Shown: positions 7,985 to 14,939 of the stretch, piece by piece
Layout of the letters: each line of letters begins with the position of its first letter
Numbering within the stretch: the stretch's first letter is position 1
The notes under the pieces: generated by a model
Seen by the model: only the letters and a program-made list of their open reading frames with translations
What the model was told of the DNA's origin: nothing
Databases searched by the model: none
Program-made: the position numbers and the translations under genes
Assembly (NCBI GenBank): GCA_934364805.1
Contig: CAKRMH010000026.1
Location: 1 to 28,287 of the forward strand
Length of the DNA stretch: 28,287 nt
DNA from: an uncultured Lachnospiraceae bacterium
Lineage (GTDB): Bacteria; Bacillota; Clostridia; Lachnospirales; Lachnospiraceae
Direction: 5' to 3'

Positions 7985-9303
7985 TGAAATGTATCCTCCT
8001 CCCGATAAGATGGTGATTTTACGTAAACCATCAAAGAAATAACCGATGTGATCAAAAAGATGATCAGGCTGATTGCAGCTCCTATGCAGTAATAATTGTT
8101 GTCAATTGACAGATTGTATAACCAATTGATCAGCAGATCCGTATCACTTGCCAGGAAATATCCGTCCAGATACAAACCACCTCTTAAGAAATAAAAAATG
8201 CCAAAATTATTAAAATTACCGATAAATTGTCCAAGCAAAACCGGCATGGTAGAAAACAGTATAAACGGCATTGTCAGTTTCTGAAACTGTTTCCAACGGC
8301 CTGCACCGTCTATTTTAGCAGCCTCGTATAAAGAAATATCCCGGTTGGATAAATGTCCGGTTGCAAGCAGCATAATGGACGGGACGCTGATCCAGCAGTT
8401 TACAAAAAGCCCGATCAGCCGTGCACTCCATTTTGCGTCCAGATCCAGAAAACCAATTGCACTTCCTCCTCCTGCTATAATGAGCTGATTAACCGGTCCA
8501 CCATAGGAAAACATGAATTTAAACGCAAGAAGCGTAATAAATCCAGGAATTGCATAGGAAAGCACTGGAAAAGCACGCCAGAATGCTTTCCCTTTAACAC
8601 AATCCTTTTCAAGCAGCAGCGCCAGTCCAATCCCAGCAAAATAATTCAGCGCAGTGGATGCAGCTGCCCATATCATATTCCAGCCCAGAATTTTGAAAAA
8701 TGTCGGTGCAAACTGGGAAAGCGATACCAGTTTCTTAAAATTAGAAAGACCAACCCAGTCTACCAATTCCGGTGGCACAATATCCCCCCCATAATTCGTA
8801 AAGGCGATCAGAATCATAAAAATGATCGGAAGAATATTGAATACACACACACCAAGCACCGGAAGGACAAGGACTAAAACGTAAAATTTTTTATCCAGAA
8901 GCTGTCCGGCTTCTTCCCGGAAAGTCAGGATGCGCTTTCCCTGTTCTATCCTCTTCTGCATTCTATATACATCTTTCAGATTCCACCGGTATAGCAAAAT
9001 AAAAATGCCCAAAACAATCCATGCAAATATTCCCATCAGGAGCATAACCACCGAATTGTCACCTTCAATCCCAAGCCATGCATCACCCGTTTGTGTTCCC
9101 AATGTAAAAAATCCCCAAATATCATGCCATCCTCTCGTTACAAAATAAAGGATCATACTCACCTCTGCAAGCAGGAACAGAATCCCCTTGATGACACTTC
9201 CATAACAAATCTGACCGGCTCCCATGATCACAGCCGACAGTTTTACCTGCCAGCTGCTTTTCTGGCAGCACTCCCATATCTTTTTTTCTTGTTGCTGTCC
9301 CAT
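7981..9303 (-). CDS. malF: Maltodextrin-type ABC transporter permease (MalF family)
   Basis: The 440-aa permease has an N-terminal extension with additional membrane helices (residues about 25-115: AVIMGAGQICYGSVIKGI..., then ILLYRWNLKDVYRMQ) before the standard six-helix core, as in Firmicutes MalF-type proteins. The EAA loop is LYEAAKIDGAGRWKQFQKLTMP (written here as its two halves LYEAAKIDGAG and RWKQFQKLTMP). It forms the heterodimeric channel with the downstream MalG. A GGAG site lies 7 bases before the ATG, and the gap from the malE stop is 51 bases. Sugar specificity is inferred from context. Confidence 0.9.
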   Translation of the reverse strand: MGQQQEKKIWECCQKSSWQVKLSAVIMGAGQICYGSVIKGILFLLAEVSMILYFVTRGWHDIWGFFTLGTQTGDAWLGIEGDNSVVMLLMGIFAWIVLGIFILLYRWNLKDVYRMQKRIEQGKRILTFREEAGQLLDKKFYVLVLVLPVLGVCVFNILPIIFMILIAFTNYGGDIVPPELVDWVGLSNFKKLVSLSQFAPTFFKILGWNMIWAAASTALNYFAGIGLALLLEKDCVKGKAFWRAFPVLSYAIPGFITLLAFKFMFSYGGPVNQLIIAGGGSAIGFLDLDAKWSARLIGLFVNCWISVPSIMLLATGHLSNRDISLYEAAKIDGAGRWKQFQKLTMPFILFSTMPVLLGQFIGNFNNFGIFYFLRGGLYLDGYFLASDTDLLINWLYNLSIDNNYYCIGAAISLIIFLITSVISLMVYVKSPSYREEDTFQ

Positions 9304-9354
9304 AATATCTCCATTTCCGCACTATAATTTCCACAACCAATATCCGTACGTTTA

Positions 9355-10836
9355 TCACTTCAAGGTGTGGATTGCATCATAGATCTGCTGATCCACCTGT
9401 TCTAATCCGGCCTTTAAAGAATTAAGATCCGGATATTTTTTCCCGTTTTCTTCCCGAAATGCATCTTTTGCAAGATCCGTAAAAAATGTCTGTCCCGGTG
9501 TCCATATCTGGGATACTTCTTTGACCGATGGCATCAGTATAATATTTCCGCTCTCCAGATTTTCATATAAAATCTCCGATGTGCTGCCCGATTCTAGTGC
9601 TGCATCTTCTCTTGCCGGTGCAATTCCAAGCATGCTGCTCCTCTTCATCATCATTTCATAACTGGTTGCAAAATTAATAAAGGCCAGACATGCATTCGGG
9701 TATTTTGTATATGCACTGATCGCATAACCATTGACTCCGCCCATTGATTTACTGTCAATAAGTTCTGGATTGTCTTCCGTCAGATCACCGCTCTCCGGGA
9801 GTTCCGGCAAAGTTGTCATGACAAGATTTGTTTGTGCCATATTCTCTGCTTCTTCTTCACTCATGCCGTCTGCCTCGTATTCCAGCACCATCTCGTCCAG
9901 AAAAGAGGAATATACATCCGGTGTTGAAATCGTTGCAAAATACGTTCCATCCGCAAGTTTACTATACGCATTGGTCGTGATCGTATCGTCTATACATTCT
10001 TCATTCATCACGCCAGCGAGCTGTTCGAGTACCCATGCCCCCTTTTCTGCCTCTCCAGACGCAAAACCAATATCCGTAACATCGGTGTTATGATCACCAA
10101 AAATATATCCACCATATGAAAATAAAAAGCCACTGGAAAAATACACATCATACAGGGATTTCATATACCCGTAACAGGAAGCATTTTCTTCATGCCGTTC
10201 CACAGAAAATGCATACAGATCGTTCCAGTTTTGTACCATATCCGGGACGTCATCCTGATTATCATCCCAATTCTCTTTCCAGTCCTCCGGAAGCAGATCG
10301 GTGCGGTAATAAAGCATCGGTGCCTGTATATTCACAGGTACACCACAATAATATGCAGTTCCGTCTTTCTCAATCTGATATGCATCCCATGCATTTTCCG
10401 GTATCTGGTCATAGCACTCCAGCGACTCGACCGGCAGAGGATAAATGTGTTTCCCATCTGCATACTGCATGATCACATCGTTTGCCTGATATAGCACATC
10501 CGGTCCATATCCATAAGGTCCGTCATTGGCAAGATCCAGATATTGATCCATATTGGCATCGACTGCCGTAATTCCCTGATCCTTATATGCTTCATTAAAC
10601 GCCTGAATCAGTTCATCCAGATATCCTTTTTCAATTGCAGTATCATTTTCAAGTACCTGGATCGTAACATTTTGTTCCAGTTCTCCAGTAAAAATATGAT
10701 CCAGTCCAGCTCCGGTTACATCTCCACTATCCGAAGCAGTGCTTCCATTTCCATCTGTCTCACTACAGCCACATAGCTGTTGTGTCAGTAATAATGCAGT
10801 CATTACTGCTGCAAAGATTCTCCTTTTCATGATCAT
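9355..10836 (-). CDS. malE: Extracellular sugar-binding lipoprotein of the ABC importer
   Basis: The 493-aa protein starts with a lipoprotein signal peptide (KRRIFAAVMTALLLTQQLCGC, lipid-anchored Cys at about residue 24). It continues as an extracellular solute-binding family 1 fold: VTIQVLENDTAIEKGYLDELIQAF near the N-terminus, PDVLYQANDVIMQYADG, and GGVNGYAISAYTKYPNACLAFINF near the C-terminus. It is longer than a standard MalE (about 400 aa). An acidic DDNQDDVPD stretch near residues 200-210 resembles a calcium-binding loop. I chose the ATG at 10836 because it overlaps the GH13 stop as ATGA and has GAGG about 10 bases upstream; 10830 is an alternative. Binding of malto-oligosaccharides is inferred from the operon. 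Confidence 0.88.
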   Translation of the reverse strand: MIMKRRIFAAVMTALLLTQQLCGCSETDGNGSTASDSGDVTGAGLDHIFTGELEQNVTIQVLENDTAIEKGYLDELIQAFNEAYKDQGITAVDANMDQYLDLANDGPYGYGPDVLYQANDVIMQYADGKHIYPLPVESLECYDQIPENAWDAYQIEKDGTAYYCGVPVNIQAPMLYYRTDLLPEDWKENWDDNQDDVPDMVQNWNDLYAFSVERHEENASCYGYMKSLYDVYFSSGFLFSYGGYIFGDHNTDVTDIGFASGEAEKGAWVLEQLAGVMNEECIDDTITTNAYSKLADGTYFATISTPDVYSSFLDEMVLEYEADGMSEEEAENMAQTNLVMTTLPELPESGDLTEDNPELIDSKSMGGVNGYAISAYTKYPNACLAFINFATSYEMMMKRSSMLGIAPAREDAALESGSTSEILYENLESGNIILMPSVKEVSQIWTPGQTFFTDLAKDAFREENGKKYPDLNSLKAGLEQVDQQIYDAIHTLK

Positions 10837-12593
10837 GCCCCCATTTCCTCTTTCATGACAACAAACCCATTTGATTGTAAAAAAAGCCGTTCTTTTATGC
10901 AACCACTTCCATCCTGCAGATTTTCTGCCAGCTTTAGTCCGTTTTCAACGCAGACCATCCGTTTCTGATCCCCAAAAGCAAGCTCCTTTGCGCTATCCGT
11001 CTCATTTACACATAATGTAATAGAGGAGCGTTTCCATTTTCTCTGAACATAAAGCAGCTCATTTTCCCCCCAGATCCGGATATTTCCATATTGAAGGGTT
11101 TCTTCCTTTTTTAATGTGATAAGCACCTTTATTTTATTCAGGACCTCCTGATCCCAATGTTCCTGATCCCAGTCAAAGCAGCGCCTTGAATCCGGGTCAT
11201 ACCCGCCTTCCATGCAGATCTCTGTTCCATAATATATGCAGGGTGTCCCAATAAAAACTATTTCCAGTGCAAGTGCAGCAAGAAGCTTTTTCTTATCACA
11301 TCCGACTTCCGTAAAGAAACGATGCGTATCATGGGAATCCAGAAGATTTAACATCATTACATTGACCTGTTCCATATTGCGCATCAGATTGGCGTTCAGC
11401 TTTTCTGCCATTGCTTCCGCATCCAGGGATCCTCTGGCAAAATAATCCAGACACGCTTTCGTAAAAGAATAATTCATGATACTGTCATACTGGTCACCCT
11501 GTAAATATGGGTATGCGTCATGCCAGTTTTCCCCAATAATGACGCACTCCGGATTAACCATTTTCACTTCTTTTCTGAATTTTCTCCAGAAATCATGGGA
11601 CACCTCGTCCGAGACATCCAGTCTCCATCCGTCAATCCCTGCTGCTTTCATCCAATACACTGCGATCTGGATCAGAAAGTCCTGTACCTGTTCATTTGCT
11701 GTATTGAATTTCGGCATATAATTGCAGGATGCAAAACATTCATAGTTTCCATTTTCCACATCCACTTTATCATCATGGAGACAAAACCAGTCAGCATAAA
11801 TGGAATCACGTCCATTTTTTATCACATCCTGAAACTGCTCCAAATCCATGCTGCAATGATTAAAAACCGCATCCAGAACAACCTTCATCCCTTTTTTGTG
11901 TGCATGTTCTACCAGTCTCCTGAGGTCGTCATTCGAGCCGAACTGCGGATCTATAATCCAGTAATTTCTGATATCATACTTGTGGTTGGACACCGACGAA
12001 AAAACCGGTGTCAGATAAAGTGCTGTAATCCCCAATGCTTCCAGATAGTCAAGTTTCTCTATGATCCCATCAATATCACCACCTGCAAAGCTTTTGGGTG
12101 TCGGTTTTCCGCCCCATGCCATATTGATATAACTGGTATCTTTTTTTTGATTTCCCTGATAAAACCGGTCTATAAAAATCTGATAAAAAACTGCATCCCG
12201 CATCCAGTCAACCGTCTTTAGCACATCATTTTGATTGATATACGGCATCTGGAAAAAATTATAGAACCCCTCCTCAAAACGATAGGTTCTTGTGACCCCG
12301 TCCTCACTGAAATAATAAATTTCCCCATCTTCCTCAATTTCAAACAAATACGCAAAACGAACGTCCTGCAGCATAAGCCGGATCTCATAGTAGCTGTATA
12401 ACCGGTCTCTGTAACATACTTTCATCTGCTGCTTCTGACGTTTTAATGTAAAATCGTACTTCTGCGCATAAATTAATGACACTCTGGTTCCATCATCTTC
12501 TCTGGACATCCGGAGCCGCAGTACCAGTTCTTTCTCTCCCACTGCAAAACAGTATCTGGAATCCGGAATATGTAAAATTGCATATTGATTCAT
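10833..12593 (-). CDS. GH13 alpha-glucan hydrolase (neopullulanase/maltogenic amylase type)
   Basis: A 586-aa cytoplasmic enzyme with no signal peptide. The N-terminal beta domain (about 1-115) precedes a GH13 barrel. Barrel motifs are DAVFNH, the MPKFN motif typical of the neopullulanase/cyclomaltodextrinase subfamily, GWRLDVSDE (nucleophile Asp, about residue 326), IIGENWH (acid/base Glu, about 355) and LLDSHDT (third Asp, about 422). It likely cuts imported malto-oligosaccharides or cyclodextrins. It heads the operon with malE, malF and malG. I chose the ATG at 12593, preceded by GGAAAGG; a GTG at 12614 would add 7 residues without a ribosome site. Transcription probably starts in the divergent region shared with lacI, where an operator-like site lies at 12675-12690. 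Confidence 0.9.
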   Translation of the reverse strand: MNQYAILHIPDSRYCFAVGEKELVLRLRMSREDDGTRVSLIYAQKYDFTLKRQKQQMKVCYRDRLYSYYEIRLMLQDVRFAYLFEIEEDGEIYYFSEDGVTRTYRFEEGFYNFFQMPYINQNDVLKTVDWMRDAVFYQIFIDRFYQGNQKKDTSYINMAWGGKPTPKSFAGGDIDGIIEKLDYLEALGITALYLTPVFSSVSNHKYDIRNYWIIDPQFGSNDDLRRLVEHAHKKGMKVVLDAVFNHCSMDLEQFQDVIKNGRDSIYADWFCLHDDKVDVENGNYECFASCNYMPKFNTANEQVQDFLIQIAVYWMKAAGIDGWRLDVSDEVSHDFWRKFRKEVKMVNPECVIIGENWHDAYPYLQGDQYDSIMNYSFTKACLDYFARGSLDAEAMAEKLNANLMRNMEQVNVMMLNLLDSHDTHRFFTEVGCDKKKLLAALALEIVFIGTPCIYYGTEICMEGGYDPDSRRCFDWDQEHWDQEVLNKIKVLITLKKEETLQYGNIRIWGENELLYVQRKWKRSSITLCVNETDSAKELAFGDQKRMVCVENGLKLAENLQDGSGCIKERLFLQSNGFVVMKEEMGA

Positions 12594-12635
12594 GATATTA
12601 ACAAGCCTTTCCACCTATTTTGTTTTCGTTTTTTG

Positions 12636-12664
12636 TTGACAAACACAATATTTTTCTTTATAAC
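12636..12664 (+). promoter_or_regulatory. Consensus promoter of the lacI-family gene
   Basis: TTGACA (12636-12641), a 17-base spacer and TATAAC (12659-12664). The expected transcription start near 12671 places the operator-like site at 12675-12690 just downstream of it, a classic autorepression geometry. Confidence 0.8.
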
Positions 12665-12674
12665 AGATGAGAGA

Positions 12675-12690
12675 TGCTTAAACGTTTCAC
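12675..12690. promoter_or_regulatory. LacI-type operator, copy 1
   Basis: TGCTTAAACGTTTCAC contains an imperfect dyad (TTAAAC/GTTTCA) centred on CG, as LacI/GalR operators do. It matches 14 of 16 positions of two copies upstream of the lipoprotein gene. Its place between divergent lacI and GH13 genes would allow control of both. Confidence 0.7.
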
Positions 12691-12729
12691 TTACCAAAAT
12701 ACGCATCGTACCGGGAAGGAGACCGACAA

Positions 12730-13527
12730 ATGAAACAGACCATAACCATCAAAGATGTTGCCAGAGAGGCCGGTGTTTCTGTTGCCACAGTATCGTATGT
12801 GATCAACAACCGCACCGATAAGCGGATCAGCGACAAAACGAAAAAAAAAGTTCTTCAGGTCATTAATCTGTTAGATTACACCCCGAACCAGTCGGCAAAG
12901 GCACTTGCGACCAGCCGGAATCAGATGGTTGCGCTCTATCTGCCAGACGAGGCTTCCCCTTTAAAAAATGCAGAGCAGTCTTTTTTTCTGCATTTCCTGA
13001 TATCGTATTTTCATGAAAAAAATTATGATCTCATCTGTCTAAATGAAACTTACACGGAAAAATTCGATCATGCAGACGCCATCATTTGTTATGATGTTTC
13101 TTCTGATCTCTTTCACCAGATCGGCGATTGTAACTTTATTCCACTGATCGCCTTTGATTGCATGATCCACGATCCACTGTTTTTCCAGATCAATTCCAAT
13201 TACCAGTCTGTGATCGATCAGGCAGAGGCTTATTTTTCCGGATGCCCTTACACACTCGTATTGTTAGATACAAAAAATCAGGAAAAAAAAGAATATCTTT
13301 CCACACTCCATACAAAGGTTCGGTATGTAAGGGATTTCTCCGAAATCCAGGCTCTGAAAGAGAAAAACATTGTTGTCGTGGATCAAATCCTCTACCAGCT
13401 GTCAGCCGCTTCACATCACACGCTTTATATTCCTGCTGTCACAAGGGAAAAAGCTGATGCCCTGCTGACCTGTCTGGAATATGCATTGCAAAGGACCCCG
13501 ATCCAGCAGCATGACATCTTAATCTGA
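12730..13527 (+). CDS. Short LacI-family transcriptional regulator
   Basis: The N-terminus is a canonical LacI/GalR headpiece: TIKDVAREAGVSVATVSYVI (residues 6-25) with the hinge region TPNQSAKALATSR. The protein is 265 aa, whereas the family is normally 330-345. The effector-binding part (about residues 70-265) therefore lacks roughly 70 residues of the periplasmic-binding fold, although it ends with a normal stop and shows no obvious frameshift. AAGGAG lies well spaced before the ATG. It is divergent from the GH13-ABC operon and overlaps the convergent lipoprotein gene by 9 bases. It probably controls both transcription units and itself through the three 16-bp sites; the inducer is presumably a malto-oligosaccharide. 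Confidence 0.88.
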   Translation: MKQTITIKDVAREAGVSVATVSYVINNRTDKRISDKTKKKVLQVINLLDYTPNQSAKALATSRNQMVALYLPDEASPLKNAEQSFFLHFLISYFHEKNYDLICLNETYTEKFDHADAIICYDVSSDLFHQIGDCNFIPLIAFDCMIHDPLFFQINSNYQSVIDQAEAYFSGCPYTLVLLDTKNQEKKEYLSTLHTKVRYVRDFSEIQALKEKNIVVVDQILYQLSAASHHTLYIPAVTREKADALLTCLEYALQRTPIQQHDILI

Positions 13528-14679
13528 CACAGATACCTTCAGAACCTGCGTAGAAGGATCATACGTAAACGTGTAGGAACCTGTCTGCCCGGCAACAAGG
13601 TTACCACCTTCTTTTCCAGATACACATGACAAACTTTCCTTATCATCTTTTGCAATATTGGTATAACGGACATACTCTGTTCCAACACTCTTTGTATCCC
13701 CTGCTGTCACAAGAGACGTAAACATGAACTCGTCGCCCTCCTCAAGTCCGACTGTCAGACTGTAAATTCCGTCCTTTTCCACAAATTGCGTCTGATCCGT
13801 ATAGACATCTTCCCAATTTGTGATCTTTGCACCCTTAATGTAATAGTCCACGTGTTTTTCTTCTCCGGAAGCCTTGCTTTCCCCATTGTATATCCAGTCG
13901 ATCGAATCATATGCATTAATATTGAACGCCTCCTTATTATCCTCGCTGTAATCGGCTGCATCCGTTTCATAATCATCTTCTCCCGGGTATGTTGTTAATG
14001 TAAATGTATAATTGCCAGCGATCAGGCACTTAATATTAGCTCTTCTGGCACCCGTATCGCCAAGGCTCCCTGCATTCTGAAAATAATCCTTCCCGTCCTG
14101 GGAAAAAGCAGTCAGATATCCACATCCTCTCTGATCGTTCCATGATGAGTTGATTGCAAACTGGAATTCATCCCCAGCCTCTAAATCCAACGTGATGGTA
14201 TATACATTCGCATCTGAAACATCCTCTTTGACCATTGTCTGTGCATCTCCGATGACAGCTCCCCAGTTAGATTCCAACAGCACAGGACTTGTTCCGCTTC
14301 CGACAATTGCAAAACTCCTTGTGTCCTCCTGATAAGAAACAAATCCTGCAAAAATATTCGTATCCTCCGTGACCGCTGTTGTAAAATCAAATTTATGACT
14401 CATCTGTGGCGTCGCAAACCATCCAGCAAATATATAGCCTTCCTTTTCCGGTGTATACTCTTTTGCACAGGCTCCGTCCTCTACCTCCTCTGTATCTAAA
14501 ACTGTACTTCCATCCGCATCATAATAAGTTACCACATGTGTTGTTTCCGTATTTTTTCCAGATTCAGTTACCGGAACATTTGTTTTCTCCCCACCAGACT
14601 GACATCCAGTCAGCATCGCAGCTCCCATTGCTGTGGCTAAGGCTGCGGCTGCAAACCATCTTAATCCTTTTCTTTTCAT
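13519..14679 (-). CDS. Surface lipoprotein with InlB-type repeat, probable alpha-glucan-binding
   Basis: A 386-aa lipoprotein: signal peptide with lipobox LTGC (Cys26), a polar linker, then an InlB/Listeria-Bacteroides B-repeat (about residues 47-114, with YYDADGSTVLDTEEV and GYIFAGWF). Two beta-rich modules follow, each beginning near an aromatic- and acid-rich strand pair. These repeat a pattern of E-x-G-D-E-F-x-F (LEAGDEFQFAI near residue 170 and LEEGDEFMFTS near residue 325) and end in NYTFTLTTYPG or SYTFTYDPSTQ. That GDEF pattern recalls SusE/SusF-like or starch-binding modules, so capture of alpha-glucan at the cell surface is a reasonable inference, not a demonstrated function. Two operator copies precede it. 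The 3' end overlaps lacI convergently, with no terminator between them. Confidence 0.75.
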   Translation of the reverse strand: MKRKGLRWFAAAALATAMGAAMLTGCQSGGEKTNVPVTESGKNTETTHVVTYYDADGSTVLDTEEVEDGACAKEYTPEKEGYIFAGWFATPQMSHKFDFTTAVTEDTNIFAGFVSYQEDTRSFAIVGSGTSPVLLESNWGAVIGDAQTMVKEDVSDANVYTITLDLEAGDEFQFAINSSWNDQRGCGYLTAFSQDGKDYFQNAGSLGDTGARRANIKCLIAGNYTFTLTTYPGEDDYETDAADYSEDNKEAFNINAYDSIDWIYNGESKASGEEKHVDYYIKGAKITNWEDVYTDQTQFVEKDGIYSLTVGLEEGDEFMFTSLVTAGDTKSVGTEYVRYTNIAKDDKESLSCVSGKEGGNLVAGQTGSYTFTYDPSTQVLKVSVSD

Positions 14680-14735
14680 CCTTCTCCAATTCCTTTCCTA
14701 CTTTTTCCCAATACATATTCTACTGTTTCCGCATA

Positions 14736-14751
14736 TGCTTAAACGGTTAAC
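14736..14751. promoter_or_regulatory. LacI-type operator, copy 2
   Basis: TGCTTAAACGGTTAAC lies about 57 bases upstream of the lipoprotein start. It is identical to copy 3, 68 bases away, and 14/16 identical to copy 1 beside lacI. Confidence 0.75.
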
Positions 14752-14803
14752 CAACAAGGTAAAAAAAAGCGTTCCTTCGAAACACATTTCCTAGGTATGT
14801 GTT

Positions 14804-14819
14804 TGCTTAAACGGTTAAC
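14804..14819. promoter_or_regulatory. LacI-type operator, copy 3
   Basis: Exact second copy of TGCTTAAACGGTTAAC, between the GH3 terminator and the lipoprotein gene. An 8-base inverted repeat (AAACACAT at 14780-14787 with ATGTGTTT at 14797-14804) abuts it. Two sites 68 bases apart would allow cooperative or looped binding. Confidence 0.75.
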
Positions 14820-14875
14820 TTAAATTTAATATAGCACTTCACCATAACGCTGTCAAGCTTAAGTCTGGGCAATCG

Positions 14876-14903
14876 CAAAAAACACGCAGTTTCCTGCGTG
14901 TTT
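14876..14903 (-). terminator. Intrinsic terminator of the GH3 gene
   Basis: Arms AAACACGCAG (14880-14889) and CTGCGTGTTT (14894-14903) pair perfectly around a TTTC loop. On the minus strand the hairpin is followed by a run of T, about 36 bases past the GH3 stop. It closes the long thyA-to-GH3 run. Confidence 0.88.
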
Positions 14904-14939
14904 CTCCGGATTATTTCATTTTTCATCATGCATCGCCTT

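Noticed and set aside
8353..8877. 174-aa plus-strand frame inside the malF-like gene
   Set aside because: It is antisense to a well-supported permease gene, with a biased Lys/His/Cys composition typical of shadow frames.
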